Shown one piece after another: positions 18,221 through 26,457 of a DNA stretch of 64,000 nt. The notes under the pieces are model-generated. The model saw nothing but the letters and a program-made list of their open reading frames with translations, had not been told where the DNA came from and did not search any database. The DNA is from GCA-2705995 sp048267965 (GTDB lineage: Bacteria; Bacteroidota; Bacteroidia; Flavobacteriales_G; Salibacteraceae): the NCBI GenBank assembly GCA_048267965.1, contig JBLWWK010000009.1:51015-115014 (forward strand), read 5' to 3'. The position numbers and the translations under genes were made by a program. Each line of letters begins with the position of its first letter. Position 1 is the stretch's first letter.

Positions 18221-19132
18221 CTATTGACCGGGGAATTTAGTGGAAATCTGTTCGGCTGGTAAATCGCTGGGGCGAGAATGTTTCCAACGTTTATGACTCC
18301 ACAACCATAATTCGGGTTTCTTTCTTACAATCTCTTCAAGGTGTTTGGTATGAATCTCGGTAATTTCTCCGGGTTGTGTATTGGCAGGATCCATGACTAG
18401 CGGTAAAATGTGCATCTCATAATGTCCGCGTTGGGTTCGGTCTAAGTTAACAAAGAACACCTTGGTATTAAGTCTTCTGGCATAACGTTCCACACCTAAA
18501 AAAACAGGAGTGTCTTGGTTTAAGAAATCCATCCAATAGCCTCTTTCTTTACCGGGTGACTGGTCAGAAATTAACCCTAAAACAAATGGTTCTTTCTCGT
18601 TTACAGCTTGTTGAATGCGTTGTCTAACGCCTTTCATTTCTACTAATTCTGTACCACCACGACCGCGCACATCAATCAAGAAATTATCCATGGCTTTGTT
18701 GCCCAGCTTTTTATAAACTCCTAAAAAGTTTTGGCGTTCTTCTGGTATACTCGCAAAGCGGAGTTGGGCATATTCCCAGTTTCCGTAATGGCCGAGTACA
18801 AAAATGGCGCTTTCGTTGTTGCGAACACATTCTCTGTATTCTTCAGGATAATGAACTTTTAAACGCTTATCTAGCTCTTCCATCGAAATGGTAAAGCACT
18901 TGATGCTTTCTAAAATTAAATCGCATAAAAAACGATAGAAATCACTCATGATTTGATTGATTTCTGCTTCAGACTTTTCAGGAAAACTGTTTTTCAAATT
19001 CGTTTTCACTACCTTTTTTCGGTAACCAATTAGTCGGTAAATCACAAAGTAGAGAAAATCTGAAAGTGCATACAGAAACCAAAACGGTGCACTCGAAAGC
19101 AATTTGAGAAAGGCAACGCCTATTTTACCCAT
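18221..19132 (-). CDS. lipid A biosynthesis (LpxL/HtrB-type) acyltransferase
   Basis: A 303-residue membrane-bound acyltransferase. It has an N-terminal hydrophobic segment (APFWFLYALSDFLYFVIYRL) and the H-x4-E catalytic pair in GHYGNWE (H115, E120). Later motifs DQSPGKERGYWMDFLNQDTPVFLGVERYARR and the C-terminal WLWSHKRWKHSRP are typical of LpxL/LpxM enzymes, which add secondary acyl chains to lipid A. Which chain it adds cannot be told. It starts 2 nt after the prfC stop, so the two genes are one transcript. Confidence 0.9.
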   Translation of the reverse strand: MGKIGVAFLKLLSSAPFWFLYALSDFLYFVIYRLIGYRKKVVKTNLKNSFPEKSEAEINQIMSDFYRFLCDLILESIKCFTISMEELDKRLKVHYPEEYRECVRNNESAIFVLGHYGNWEYAQLRFASIPEERQNFLGVYKKLGNKAMDNFLIDVRGRGGTELVEMKGVRQRIQQAVNEKEPFVLGLISDQSPGKERGYWMDFLNQDTPVFLGVERYARRLNTKVFFVNLDRTQRGHYEMHILPLVMDPANTQPGEITEIHTKHLEEIVRKKPELWLWSHKRWKHSRPSDLPAEQISTKFPGQ

Positions 19133-19134
19133 GG

Positions 19135-20733
19135 CTATTCGTTTTCTTCGAGTTTGAACTCGCTAGTAGTGTGGAATTTAATTTCAGGATAGTCTCTTTT
19201 GGCCATATCGAGTAGAAATGGAGATTCGGCCAAGAACACCAAGTTTCCATCTTTATCTTCTGCGATATTCCGTTGTTTAATGCGTTTAAACTCATTAAGC
19301 TTCTCTTCGTTGTCGCTTGTAATCCACGTAGCTTTGTGAAAGTTTATAGCATGGAAATTGGCTGAAGCACCGTATTCGTGCTTTAGGCGATATTGAATTA
19401 CCTCAAACTGAAGTTCACCTACCGTTCCGATAATTTTTTTGTTACCCGGTTGTTGAATAAATAACTGCGCAACGCCTTCTTCGGTGAGTTGTCGAACACC
19501 TTTTTCGAGTTGCTTAGTTTTCATGGGATCTTTGTTTACCACTTCTCTAAAAATCTCTGGAGAGAAACTAGGAATACCTTTAAAATGAAAATCGGATCCT
19601 TCCGTTAACGTGTCGCCAATTTTAAAGTTTCCCGTATCGTATAAACCAATTACATCTCCTGGGAAAGCTTGGTCAACTACTTCTTTAGATGAGGCAAGAA
19701 AACTATAAGGATTAGAGAACTTTACGTTTTTGTTTAGGCGAACATGGTGAAAGAATTTATTGCGTTTAAATTCACCAGAACAAACGCGTAAAAAGGCAAT
19801 TCTATCTCGGTGTTTCGGGTCTAGATTGGCGTGAATTTTAAAGATAAATCCGCTGAATTTTTTATCTGAAGGAGCCACTTCGCCTTCACCTGTTGGGCGT
19901 GGTAGTGGAGAAGGAGCAATGCGCGTAAATGTATCGAGCATTTCTTTTACCCCAAAGTTGTTGAGCGCACTTCCAAAAAACACAGGAGCTACTTTCCCTT
20001 TTTCGTACAATTCAGTGTCTAACGGGTCGTAAACACCGTTGATGAGTTCAACATCTTCTCGCAATTGGTTCGCATTTTCTTCGCCAACTTCGCTGTCTAG
20101 TTTCGCATCTTCTAAGTTTTCGATGGCCACAATATCAGAGGCAATTTTCGTTTTATTGGGGTCGAAGAGGTTGAGGGTACTATCAAACAAATTGTAAACA
20201 CCTTTAAAGCGTTTTCCCATGTTGATGGGCCAAGAAAGCGGACGAACATTGATGTCTAATTTCTCTTCTAATTCGTCTAACAACGAAAACGGATCTTGGC
20301 CTTCTCGGTCGAGTTTATTGATGAAAATAATCACCGGAGTATCTCGCATACGGCAAACTTCCATGAGTCTCTCGGTTTGCGGCTCTACACCGTTGGCACA
20401 ATCAATTACCAAAATAACGCTATCTACAGCCGTAAGCGTTCTGTAGGTATCTTCAGCAAAATCTTTGTGACCAGGCGTGTCTAGAATGTTGATTAACTTG
20501 TTGTTGTACTCGAAAGTCATTACCGAAGTGGCTACCGAAATACCCCGCTGTTTCTCAATTTCCATAAAATCGGAAGCAGCTGTTTTTTTAATCTTGTTGT
20601 TCTTTACGGCTCCTGCCACCTGAATGGCGCCACCGAATAAGAGTAATTTTTCGGTTAATGTGGTTTTTCCGGCATCCGGATGGGAAATAATAGCAAAAGT
20701 TTTTCGCTTTTCGATTTGCTGTGCAAGACTCAT
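19135..20733 (-). CDS. prfC: peptide chain release factor 3
   Basis: A 532-residue translational GTPase that recycles RF1/RF2 after termination. GTPase motifs are G1 SHPDAGKTT (17-25), G2 in the QRGISVATSV region, G3 DTPGHKDF and G4 NKLDREG. The C-terminal domains show the RF3-specific GVAQLFIQQP and GELQFEVIQYRLKHEYG. Length matches the family. A full -7 box lies 18 nt upstream of the ATG. The downstream neighbour is the lipid A acyltransferase. Confidence 0.95.
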   Translation of the reverse strand: MSLAQQIEKRKTFAIISHPDAGKTTLTEKLLLFGGAIQVAGAVKNNKIKKTAASDFMEIEKQRGISVATSVMTFEYNNKLINILDTPGHKDFAEDTYRTLTAVDSVILVIDCANGVEPQTERLMEVCRMRDTPVIIFINKLDREGQDPFSLLDELEEKLDINVRPLSWPINMGKRFKGVYNLFDSTLNLFDPNKTKIASDIVAIENLEDAKLDSEVGEENANQLREDVELINGVYDPLDTELYEKGKVAPVFFGSALNNFGVKEMLDTFTRIAPSPLPRPTGEGEVAPSDKKFSGFIFKIHANLDPKHRDRIAFLRVCSGEFKRNKFFHHVRLNKNVKFSNPYSFLASSKEVVDQAFPGDVIGLYDTGNFKIGDTLTEGSDFHFKGIPSFSPEIFREVVNKDPMKTKQLEKGVRQLTEEGVAQLFIQQPGNKKIIGTVGELQFEVIQYRLKHEYGASANFHAINFHKATWITSDNEEKLNEFKRIKQRNIAEDKDGNLVFLAESPFLLDMAKRDYPEIKFHTTSEFKLEENE

Positions 20734-20751
20734 AGAAGATATTTAAGGCTG

Positions 20752-20759
20752 CAAAAGTA
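20752..20759 (-). promoter_or_regulatory. -7 box of the prfC-acyltransferase operon
   Basis: TACTTTTG followed by CAGCC on the minus strand, 18 nt before the prfC ATG; a full match to TAnnTTTG. Confidence 0.6.
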
Positions 20760-20935
20760 TTAATCTCTCGCTTAGTAAACTGAGTAATTGATGCCTAAAA
20801 GTAGGTGAGAAACAACACATGGGTTAGAATTCTTACCATTTTCTGAAAACGGTTCGTACCGATAAAGAAACGAGCGTATTTCTTAAAATTTGCCAAAGCC
20901 GGTGTTTCAACTTTCTGTTAATTGTGAATCCATTG

Positions 20936-20943
20936 TATTTTTG
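20936..20943 (+). promoter_or_regulatory. -7 box of the lipoprotein gene
   Basis: TATTTTTG followed by AGCC, 35 nt before ATG 20979; a full match to TAnnTTTG. Confidence 0.5.
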
Positions 20944-20978
20944 AGCCTCAAACAACTCGTTGTAAAACCGATTTATTC

Positions 20979-21599
20979 ATGAAAATTTCAATTCCATCAG
21001 TTCTATTTTTATTAGCGGTAGGAACCCAATTTTCTTGTCAATCTATCTCCCAACCACCCGAAGAAAAAAACATTGATACCACCGTTCTCGATAATCGCGT
21101 ATCGAAAACTGTGCGCGATACGCTCAATGTTAGCAATTTAGAAAAGCTGAAAGTAAGCGGATTAGATTTATCGATTCCTCAAAAAGCCACAGCAGAAGAA
21201 AAATCGGAAGCTATACATGCCTACATTCAGAAAGTAAACGCTAGTAAAAGTGAATTAATTGCTGAGCATAAAATACTGAGTAAATTAGACCAAGAACGCT
21301 TTGGAGTGCCTTTTAAAAAAATAATGGCTCTTTCGAATCTGAACGATTTAAAATATTTTAAAGTCATTTTCGAAGAGCAGGGAAATCAGATTTCAATGGG
21401 GTATTATGTTCACAACAACAAAGTAGTGGCTGCCATTAGAAACATTGATAAAATGGGAGATACATGGGCACTTACTCATCCCAATGTGTTTTATTTTAAC
21501 AACGGTTTTATGGTGAATGCTTCAGAAAAAAGCACCAGAGAAGAAGCAGAGGGATTGTATAAATCCGCTCTACTTACTTTAAAAATTTACAACAGCTAA
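20979..21599 (+). CDS. predicted lipoprotein, unknown function
   Basis: A 206-residue protein with a lipoprotein signal: MKISIPSVLFLLAVGTQFSC, lipidated Cys at position 20. A short Pro/Asp-rich linker is followed by a mixed alpha/beta domain (ATAEEKSEAIHAYIQKVNASKSELIAEH; LKYFKVIFEEQGNQISMGYYVHNNKVVAAIRNIDKMGDTW) that I do not recognise. The GTA GGA ACC in the signal peptide is a copy of the dispersed element. It converges on the PhoD-like gene with only 3 nt between stops. Confidence 0.7.
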   Translation: MKISIPSVLFLLAVGTQFSCQSISQPPEEKNIDTTVLDNRVSKTVRDTLNVSNLEKLKVSGLDLSIPQKATAEEKSEAIHAYIQKVNASKSELIAEHKILSKLDQERFGVPFKKIMALSNLNDLKYFKVIFEEQGNQISMGYYVHNNKVVAAIRNIDKMGDTWALTHPNVFYFNNGFMVNASEKSTREEAEGLYKSALLTLKIYNS

Positions 21600-21602
21600 A
21601 AG

Positions 21603-22931
21603 CTATTTTTCTTGGTGAATTGATTTTTCCCAAATCAATTCACCTTTTGCATTTTTCACTTGAATTTTCATGGTGCGATCACGGTAAGATCCTGAAAAAT
21701 CAATAATTCCGTAATTTCTATCGCCCACATAAGTGGCTTCTACACGATTGTTGTTTTCTTCATTTAGTGCTCTATCGCCAGCAGAACCACTGGTTAAGGG
21801 TGAAATAGTTAAGTCGTATAAGGTAATTCCTTCTCGCTCTAGAGTAGACAATTCAGTATGGTGTCTATCGCCAGTTAAAAATACCACCCCTTTAATGTTT
21901 TCTTCTACAATGCGTTGAATTAAGTATTCTCTTTCTTCTGGAAAAATGGCGTGATTCTCGTATTTAGCCGCATCACTCAAAACTTGACCGCCCACAGCAA
22001 CAAACTTAAACGGAGCTCTTGAGAATTTGAGTAAATCAATTAACCATTCAATTTGCTCTTTACCAAGAAGTTGTCGTTCGCCTGTTACTCGATTATTAGG
22101 AGATCGGTTCCAACGGTTATCCAATAAGAAGAAATCCATATCGTTCCACTGAAAAAACGAATTAATCCCAAAGCTTTGCGCCACGGTTGGGTTGGCCCAA
22201 AACTGATCAAACGCTTCTTTGGTTAAATGTTTAAACGGAAAACTTCTGTCAGCGTTATTAGGACCAAAATCGTGGTCGTCCCAAATAGCATAATGGTGAG
22301 TATTGGCCCAAAGTGGTTGTAATTCGGGTAGGCTTCTAAAATGCGTATAACGATGATAAATGCCTGTTTTAGAAAACCAATCAGACTCTCTCAAATAAAT
22401 ATTATCTCCCAGCCAGAGCATAAACTCTGGTTGGTCTTGATATATAGATGTGAAAATTTCGTAGCCACCACCATACGGCTTGTTCGGTCTATCGTAGCGA
22501 GTTTCGTTAATATACGTGCAGCTTCCGAGTGCCATTCTAAAGTTAGGAGGATCGGTTCGGTGTTGCCAAAGGGTTTGAGATCTAAACGCCAAAGGATAGT
22601 TAAAGTCTTGTTTTACGCCATCAATCCAGATAGAATAATGGTATTGAATTCCTGGCTCAACTGAATCAGCTATTAGTTTAACAATGAATGCATTATCGCT
22701 GTTTGATTTTTTTGATTGTGTAGTAAAAGCTTCCGCTTCAGATTGATCAAAAGACCAATATTTCATTTGAACAGAAGATTCTGATTGCAATTGCACCCAA
22801 ACCATCACTTCTTTCATCTGACTATAACCAACCATTGGACCAGATTGAACTTGAGAAAACAGGTAAATAGGGAGTGAAACAATCAAAACCAAAGCCACTA
22901 CACAGGTTTTCAAAACCACCTTGAAATCCAT
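21603..22931 (-). CDS. PhoD-like metallophosphoesterase (alkaline phosphatase D family)
   Basis: A 442-residue exported enzyme with an N-terminal hydrophobic segment (VVLKTCVVALVLIVSLPIYLFSQ). A short N-terminal PhoD beta domain comes first. The metal-binding core follows, with LGSCTYINE, FMLWLGDNIYLRE, AIWDDHDFGPNN, LLDNRWNR and VVFLTGDRHHTELS, the order expected for PhoD-type phosphatases/phospholipases. Many Bacteroidota use such enzymes to release phosphate from diesters in the periplasm or outside the cell. No T9SS tail is visible. Confidence 0.88.
   Translation of the reverse strand: MDFKVVLKTCVVALVLIVSLPIYLFSQVQSGPMVGYSQMKEVMVWVQLQSESSVQMKYWSFDQSEAEAFTTQSKKSNSDNAFIVKLIADSVEPGIQYHYSIWIDGVKQDFNYPLAFRSQTLWQHRTDPPNFRMALGSCTYINETRYDRPNKPYGGGYEIFTSIYQDQPEFMLWLGDNIYLRESDWFSKTGIYHRYTHFRSLPELQPLWANTHHYAIWDDHDFGPNNADRSFPFKHLTKEAFDQFWANPTVAQSFGINSFFQWNDMDFFLLDNRWNRSPNNRVTGERQLLGKEQIEWLIDLLKFSRAPFKFVAVGGQVLSDAAKYENHAIFPEEREYLIQRIVEENIKGVVFLTGDRHHTELSTLEREGITLYDLTISPLTSGSAGDRALNEENNNRVEATYVGDRNYGIIDFSGSYRDRTMKIQVKNAKGELIWEKSIHQEK
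21614..21648 (+). terminator. terminator of the lipoprotein gene, inside the converging phosphatase gene
   Basis: Perfect 13-bp stem GGTGAATTGATTT / AAATCAATTCACC with loop TTCCC, then TTTTG on the plus strand. It lies 15 nt past the lipoprotein stop and codes for the last residues of the opposing PhoD-like protein. Confidence 0.6.
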
Positions 22932-23004
22932 AAATCTGATATTAAATTAGCGTAAAATAGAATATAATGTGACAAAAGTAACCACAGAACATTTTTAAAT
23001 CGCT

Positions 23005-23012
23005 TAGTTTTG
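23005..23012 (+). promoter_or_regulatory. -7 box of icd
   Basis: TAGTTTTG, 32 nt before ATG 23045; a full match to TAnnTTTG. Confidence 0.5.
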
Positions 23013-23044
23013 GAGAGGAATCAAAAGTGATAACAATAAGATAA

Positions 23045-24265
23045 ATGGCAAGTAAAGTAACCTTAGAAAACGGAAAGTTAAACGTACCCCATCAAGTAAT
23101 TATCCCTTTTATAGAAGGAGATGGCATAGGTCCAGACATTTGGAGTGCAGCGGTACAAGTATTCGATGCGGCAGTAGAAAAAGCCTACCAAGGAGAAAGA
23201 AAAGTAGAGTGGAAAGAAGTGCTAGCCGGAGAAAAAGCGTTTAACCAAACCGGAGAATGGTTGCCAGAAGAAACACTTGAGACCATTCGTGAATATTTAA
23301 TTTCGATTAAAGGGCCTTTAACGACACCGGTAGGTGGCGGAATTCGTTCGCTCAACGTAGCCTTACGTCAGCAGTTAGATTTATACACCTGTCTTCGTCC
23401 TGTACGTTGGTTCAATGGGGTTCCTTCTCCAGTAAAAGAACCTGGAAATGTAGACATGGTGATCTTCAGAGAAAATACAGAAGATATTTATGCAGGTATC
23501 GAATTTGAGGCAGGAACCGATTCTAACACCCAGTTTAAAGCCCTTTTAGAAAGAGAATTTCCTGAACAATATGCAAAAATCCGTTTTCCACAAACATCAG
23601 GCTTAGGCATTAAACCAGTTTCAGAAGAAGGAACCGAACGTCTGGTTCAAGCCGCTTTAGATTATGCATTTGAACATAAAAGAAAATCGTTAACCCTTGT
23701 TCATAAAGGGAACATCATGAAATTTACCGAAGGCGCCTTTAGAGATTGGGGCTACCAAGTGGTAAAAAACAACGGAGCCAAAGACTTAGACGGTGGTCCG
23801 TGGCAAGTAATTGAAAAAGACGGCCATTCGCTCATCGTTAAAGATGTGATTGCCGATGCATTTTTACAGCAAATTTTACTTAGACCTAAAGAATACGATG
23901 TAATTGCAACCATGAACTTAAATGGCGATTACATTTCAGATGCACTAGCTGCTATGGTAGGAGGTATCGGAATTGCACCCGGTGCGAATATTAATTACCG
24001 AACCGGACACGCTATTTTTGAAGCTACACACGGTACAGCTCCAAAATATGCAGGACAAGACAAGGTAAATCCTGGGTCTGTAATTCTTTCAGGCGCTATG
24101 ATGTTTGAGCATTTAGGCTGGGAAGAAGTGAAAGAATTAATCTTTAAAGGAGTAGAAGGAGCCATTTCGAACAAGCGAGTAACCTATGATTTTGAGAGAC
24201 TCATGGATGATGCTACGTTGTTAAAATGTTCTGAATTTGGTCAAGAGATCATCAGTAACATGTAA
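23045..24265 (+). CDS. icd: NADP-dependent isocitrate dehydrogenase
   Basis: A 406-residue enzyme of the TCA cycle converting isocitrate to 2-oxoglutarate with NADP+. GGGIRSLNVALRQ holds S102, equivalent to the regulatory phospho-serine of the Escherichia coli enzyme. RENTEDIYAGIEFE, LVHKGNIMKFTEGAFRDWGY and the coenzyme segment HGTAPKYAGQDKVNPGS (Lys-Tyr favouring NADP) are all present. It is a short homodimeric type, not the long monomeric form found in some bacteria. It is a single-gene unit ending at a terminator shared with the XRE gene. Confidence 0.95.
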   Translation: MASKVTLENGKLNVPHQVIIPFIEGDGIGPDIWSAAVQVFDAAVEKAYQGERKVEWKEVLAGEKAFNQTGEWLPEETLETIREYLISIKGPLTTPVGGGIRSLNVALRQQLDLYTCLRPVRWFNGVPSPVKEPGNVDMVIFRENTEDIYAGIEFEAGTDSNTQFKALLEREFPEQYAKIRFPQTSGLGIKPVSEEGTERLVQAALDYAFEHKRKSLTLVHKGNIMKFTEGAFRDWGYQVVKNNGAKDLDGGPWQVIEKDGHSLIVKDVIADAFLQQILLRPKEYDVIATMNLNGDYISDALAAMVGGIGIAPGANINYRTGHAIFEATHGTAPKYAGQDKVNPGSVILSGAMMFEHLGWEEVKELIFKGVEGAISNKRVTYDFERLMDDATLLKCSEFGQEIISNM

Positions 24266-24287
24266 AACGTTCAATAACGATACATCG

Positions 24288-24322
24288 AAAAGGGAGTTAA
24301 TTCAGTTTAACTCCCTTTTTTT
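24288..24322. terminator. terminator between icd and the XRE regulator
   Basis: Stem AAAAGGGAGTTAA / TTAACTCCCTTTT with a 6-nt loop, then a T run. The right arm includes the stop codon of the converging XRE gene. Confidence 0.8.
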
Positions 24323-24783
24323 ATACCCGGATAATACGTTTTAAAACTTCCATCCACATAAAAAATCGTAATCTGCTCAATCGCTTTGTCATCACCTTCT
24401 AAATGGGGTAGTTCACTCTTGTTAACAGTGGAATTGTTTACAATTGTATCGTTTTGAGAACGGATAGATGAAGATGAAGCGTTTACAGTTGAAAACAAAT
24501 CACTTTCATCCTCCTGTTTACTTTTGTAATCGACAGGATCTTCCTCATCCACATTCGAAGCTGACTTCTTTTTATTCAACGTTCCCGAACCATCTATTAA
24601 CCAATCGTAACTGATTTCAGGGTAATGCTCTACAATCTTCTTAATAAAGTCTAAACTAGGCTTGTTTCTGCCTGATAAGATGTGGGATATACTCGATCTC
24701 TGTACACCTATTTGTTCAGCAAATTGGCTGGGAGATAAATTCTTAAAATGTAAGAGTATTTCGATACGTTCTTTAATATCCAT
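24307..24783 (-). CDS. XRE-family helix-turn-helix regulator
   Basis: A 158-residue protein starting at ATG 24783 (MDIKERIEILLHFKNLSPSQFAEQIGVQRSSISHILSGRNKPSLDFIKKIVEHYPEIS). The helix-turn-helix is about residues 17-37, and the segment YDWLIDGSGTL is usual in short Bacteroidota XRE proteins. An acidic, Ser/Asn-rich linker follows, then a C-terminal block with IEQITIFYVDGSFKTYYP. The longer reading from 24852 was rejected because it would run through the operator region. A set of ACAAATGTA sites directly upstream, one touching the start codon, implies autorepression. Confidence 0.85.
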   Translation of the reverse strand: MDIKERIEILLHFKNLSPSQFAEQIGVQRSSISHILSGRNKPSLDFIKKIVEHYPEISYDWLIDGSGTLNKKKSASNVDEEDPVDYKSKQEDESDLFSTVNASSSSIRSQNDTIVNNSTVNKSELPHLEGDDKAIEQITIFYVDGSFKTYYPGIKKGS

Positions 24784-24883
24784 GTTACAAATGTAACTAT
24801 ATTTATTATTTATTACCAAACGTGATGTTAACAAATGTATACACGTTAACACAAATGTTTATACCGACACGAAACAAATGTAA
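24784..24883. promoter_or_regulatory. operator array upstream of the XRE regulator
   Basis: GTTACAAATGTAAC (24784-24797) is a palindrome with 6-bp arms abutting the XRE start codon. ACAAATGT recurs at about 24831, 24851 and 24874, and TGTTAAC/GTTAACA inverted arms lie at 24826-24850. The shared word suggests one DNA-binding protein, most simply the XRE protein itself. Confidence 0.55.
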
Positions 24884-24947
24884 ACTATTATAAAAGGGCT
24901 TTTGCCAAAGTGGTTGAGTATTAGTGCTAGGTAGTATTTAAGCAAGG

Positions 24948-24959
24948 TTACATATGTAA
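24948..24959. promoter_or_regulatory. outlying palindrome related to the XRE operator sites
   Basis: TTACATATGTAA is a perfect 12-bp palindrome resembling GTTACAnnTGTAAC. It lies 70 bp upstream of the -7 box of the CsgG-like lipoprotein gene, so that operon may share the regulator (inference). Confidence 0.35.
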
Positions 24960-25028
24960 ATATTTGATTCAATTAGTCCTCCTTACGTCTATTTGGCACG
25001 AAGTTGGAGAACTCCTCATGTGAATAGC

Positions 25029-25036
25029 TATATTTG
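25029..25036 (+). promoter_or_regulatory. -7 box of the lipoprotein pair operon
   Basis: TATATTTG matches TAnnTTTG; a TTG at 25004-25006 may be part of the -33 element. Transcription would start near 25043, before the ATG at 25063. Confidence 0.5.
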
Positions 25037-25062
25037 TTTCCAAACCTCTGATGATTCTTACC

Positions 25063-26457
25063 ATGAGATCGATTAAAATCTTATTGCTCTGCACTGCAAT
25101 AGCCAGTTTTGGTTGTACAGGTTCTAAAAAACTATCTAGAAAGGCAGCTCAACTCCAAGAAGCTGGAATGGTCGAAGAGGCGTCTTCGTTCTATTTTGAT
25201 GCGCTTTTACGCAATAGTCAAAACATCGATGCGCGCATAGGTTTAAAAACGGTAGGACAAGAGTTGATTAACGAGCAGTTGAATGAGTTTTATAAACTGC
25301 ACTCGATGAAAGATGTGAAGCGTGCGGTATACAGCTATTTAGATATTAAAGCGTACGAGAAGAAGGTGAGTTCTTTCGTTTCTTTAGAGGTGCCTGAATA
25401 TTACGATGATTATTACAACGAATCAAAAGAGGTTTACCTTTCTCAGCGTTACCAAGAAGCTTCTTTGTTGCTAGATGAAGAGGAGTTTCAAAAAGCAGAT
25501 GAAATATTAAAAGAAATCATACGCATCGATCCTGACTACCAAGATGCGGGGGATTTGAAGAATGTGACTACCGTAGAACCGCTTTATCGAAAAGGAGTGA
25601 AAGCTTTTGAAAGCGAAAATTACAGAACTTGTTATTCATTAATGCAACAAGTTTTATCGAAAGAAACCAATTATAAAGATGCGATTGATTACAAAAATCG
25701 AGCACTAGATAGAGCGGTAATGACAATTGCTGTTAGTCCTTTCGAAACAACTACAGAGAATGCAAACATCGTAAGAGACAAGGTATATGCAGAGCTTATT
25801 CAAGATTTGCTGAAATCGAACGATCCATTTTTAAAAGTTATCGATCGAGAAAACACCGAACGCATAGTAGAAGAGCAAAAATTCAATATGTCGAATGCGG
25901 TAGATCGTAAATCGGCCATTGATGCGGGTAAAATGCTAGGTGCTAAGGCCTTTGTTACTGGGAAAGTACTTTCTTATAATTATATTGGAGGACAAGTTAC
26001 TCCTCAGCAAAAGCAAGCGTACGAAAGTTATCGAGTGAAAAAAATAAATCCGAAAACCAAGAAAACGTATTACGCTACAGAGTATAAAAAAACAACTTAT
26101 ACAGAATACACCGGTAGCTCTCAGGTAACTTGTTCTGTGGAGTTTAGAATGGTGAGTACTCAAACCGGTGAAGTTTTAGTTTCTGATATTGTTAAAATCA
26201 CCACCCGAGATCAAGTGAATTTTGCTCGCTACTCTGGAAATTATAAAAGTTTGTACCCTGGCCATTACAGTTCAATTAAAGGCCCTGTTCAGATATCCGA
26301 TAAGATTTACACCAGTTCTCGCCAAAAGAACCAATTAACAAGCAAATTTACTTCTCGTTCTAGTCTAAAGTCGGTAGGTGAATTAAGAACCGAAGCTTCA
26401 GAACGTGCTGCTCAACAAATTGCGGCAAAAATTTTACAATTTAACCCAGAAATATAA
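25063..26457 (+). CDS. CsgG/FlgO-like lipoprotein with N-terminal TPR-like region
   Basis: A 464-residue lipoprotein: MRSIKILLLCTAIASFGC with Cys18 as lipid site (ATG 25051 is the alternative start). Residues 20-210 are helical and TPR-like (AGMVEEASSFYFDALLRN; EEFQKADEILKEIIRIDPDYQDA). The C-terminal half resembles the CsgG/TolB-N/FlgO fold: TIAVSPFETTTENANIVRDKVYAELIQDLL, LKVIDRENTERIVEEQ, AGKMLGAKAFVTGKVL. Such proteins are outer-membrane lipoproteins that build pores or rings or bind peptidoglycan-synthesis enzymes. TAATG joins it to the next lipoprotein gene, so they should act together. Confidence 0.75.
   Translation: MRSIKILLLCTAIASFGCTGSKKLSRKAAQLQEAGMVEEASSFYFDALLRNSQNIDARIGLKTVGQELINEQLNEFYKLHSMKDVKRAVYSYLDIKAYEKKVSSFVSLEVPEYYDDYYNESKEVYLSQRYQEASLLLDEEEFQKADEILKEIIRIDPDYQDAGDLKNVTTVEPLYRKGVKAFESENYRTCYSLMQQVLSKETNYKDAIDYKNRALDRAVMTIAVSPFETTTENANIVRDKVYAELIQDLLKSNDPFLKVIDRENTERIVEEQKFNMSNAVDRKSAIDAGKMLGAKAFVTGKVLSYNYIGGQVTPQQKQAYESYRVKKINPKTKKTYYATEYKKTTYTEYTGSSQVTCSVEFRMVSTQTGEVLVSDIVKITTRDQVNFARYSGNYKSLYPGHYSSIKGPVQISDKIYTSSRQKNQLTSKFTSRSSLKSVGELRTEASERAAQQIAAKILQFNPEI

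Noticed and set aside
24826..24850. TGTTAAC/GTTAACA arms as a transcription terminator
   Set aside because: No following T run, and the arms lie in a promoter region; an operator role fits better.
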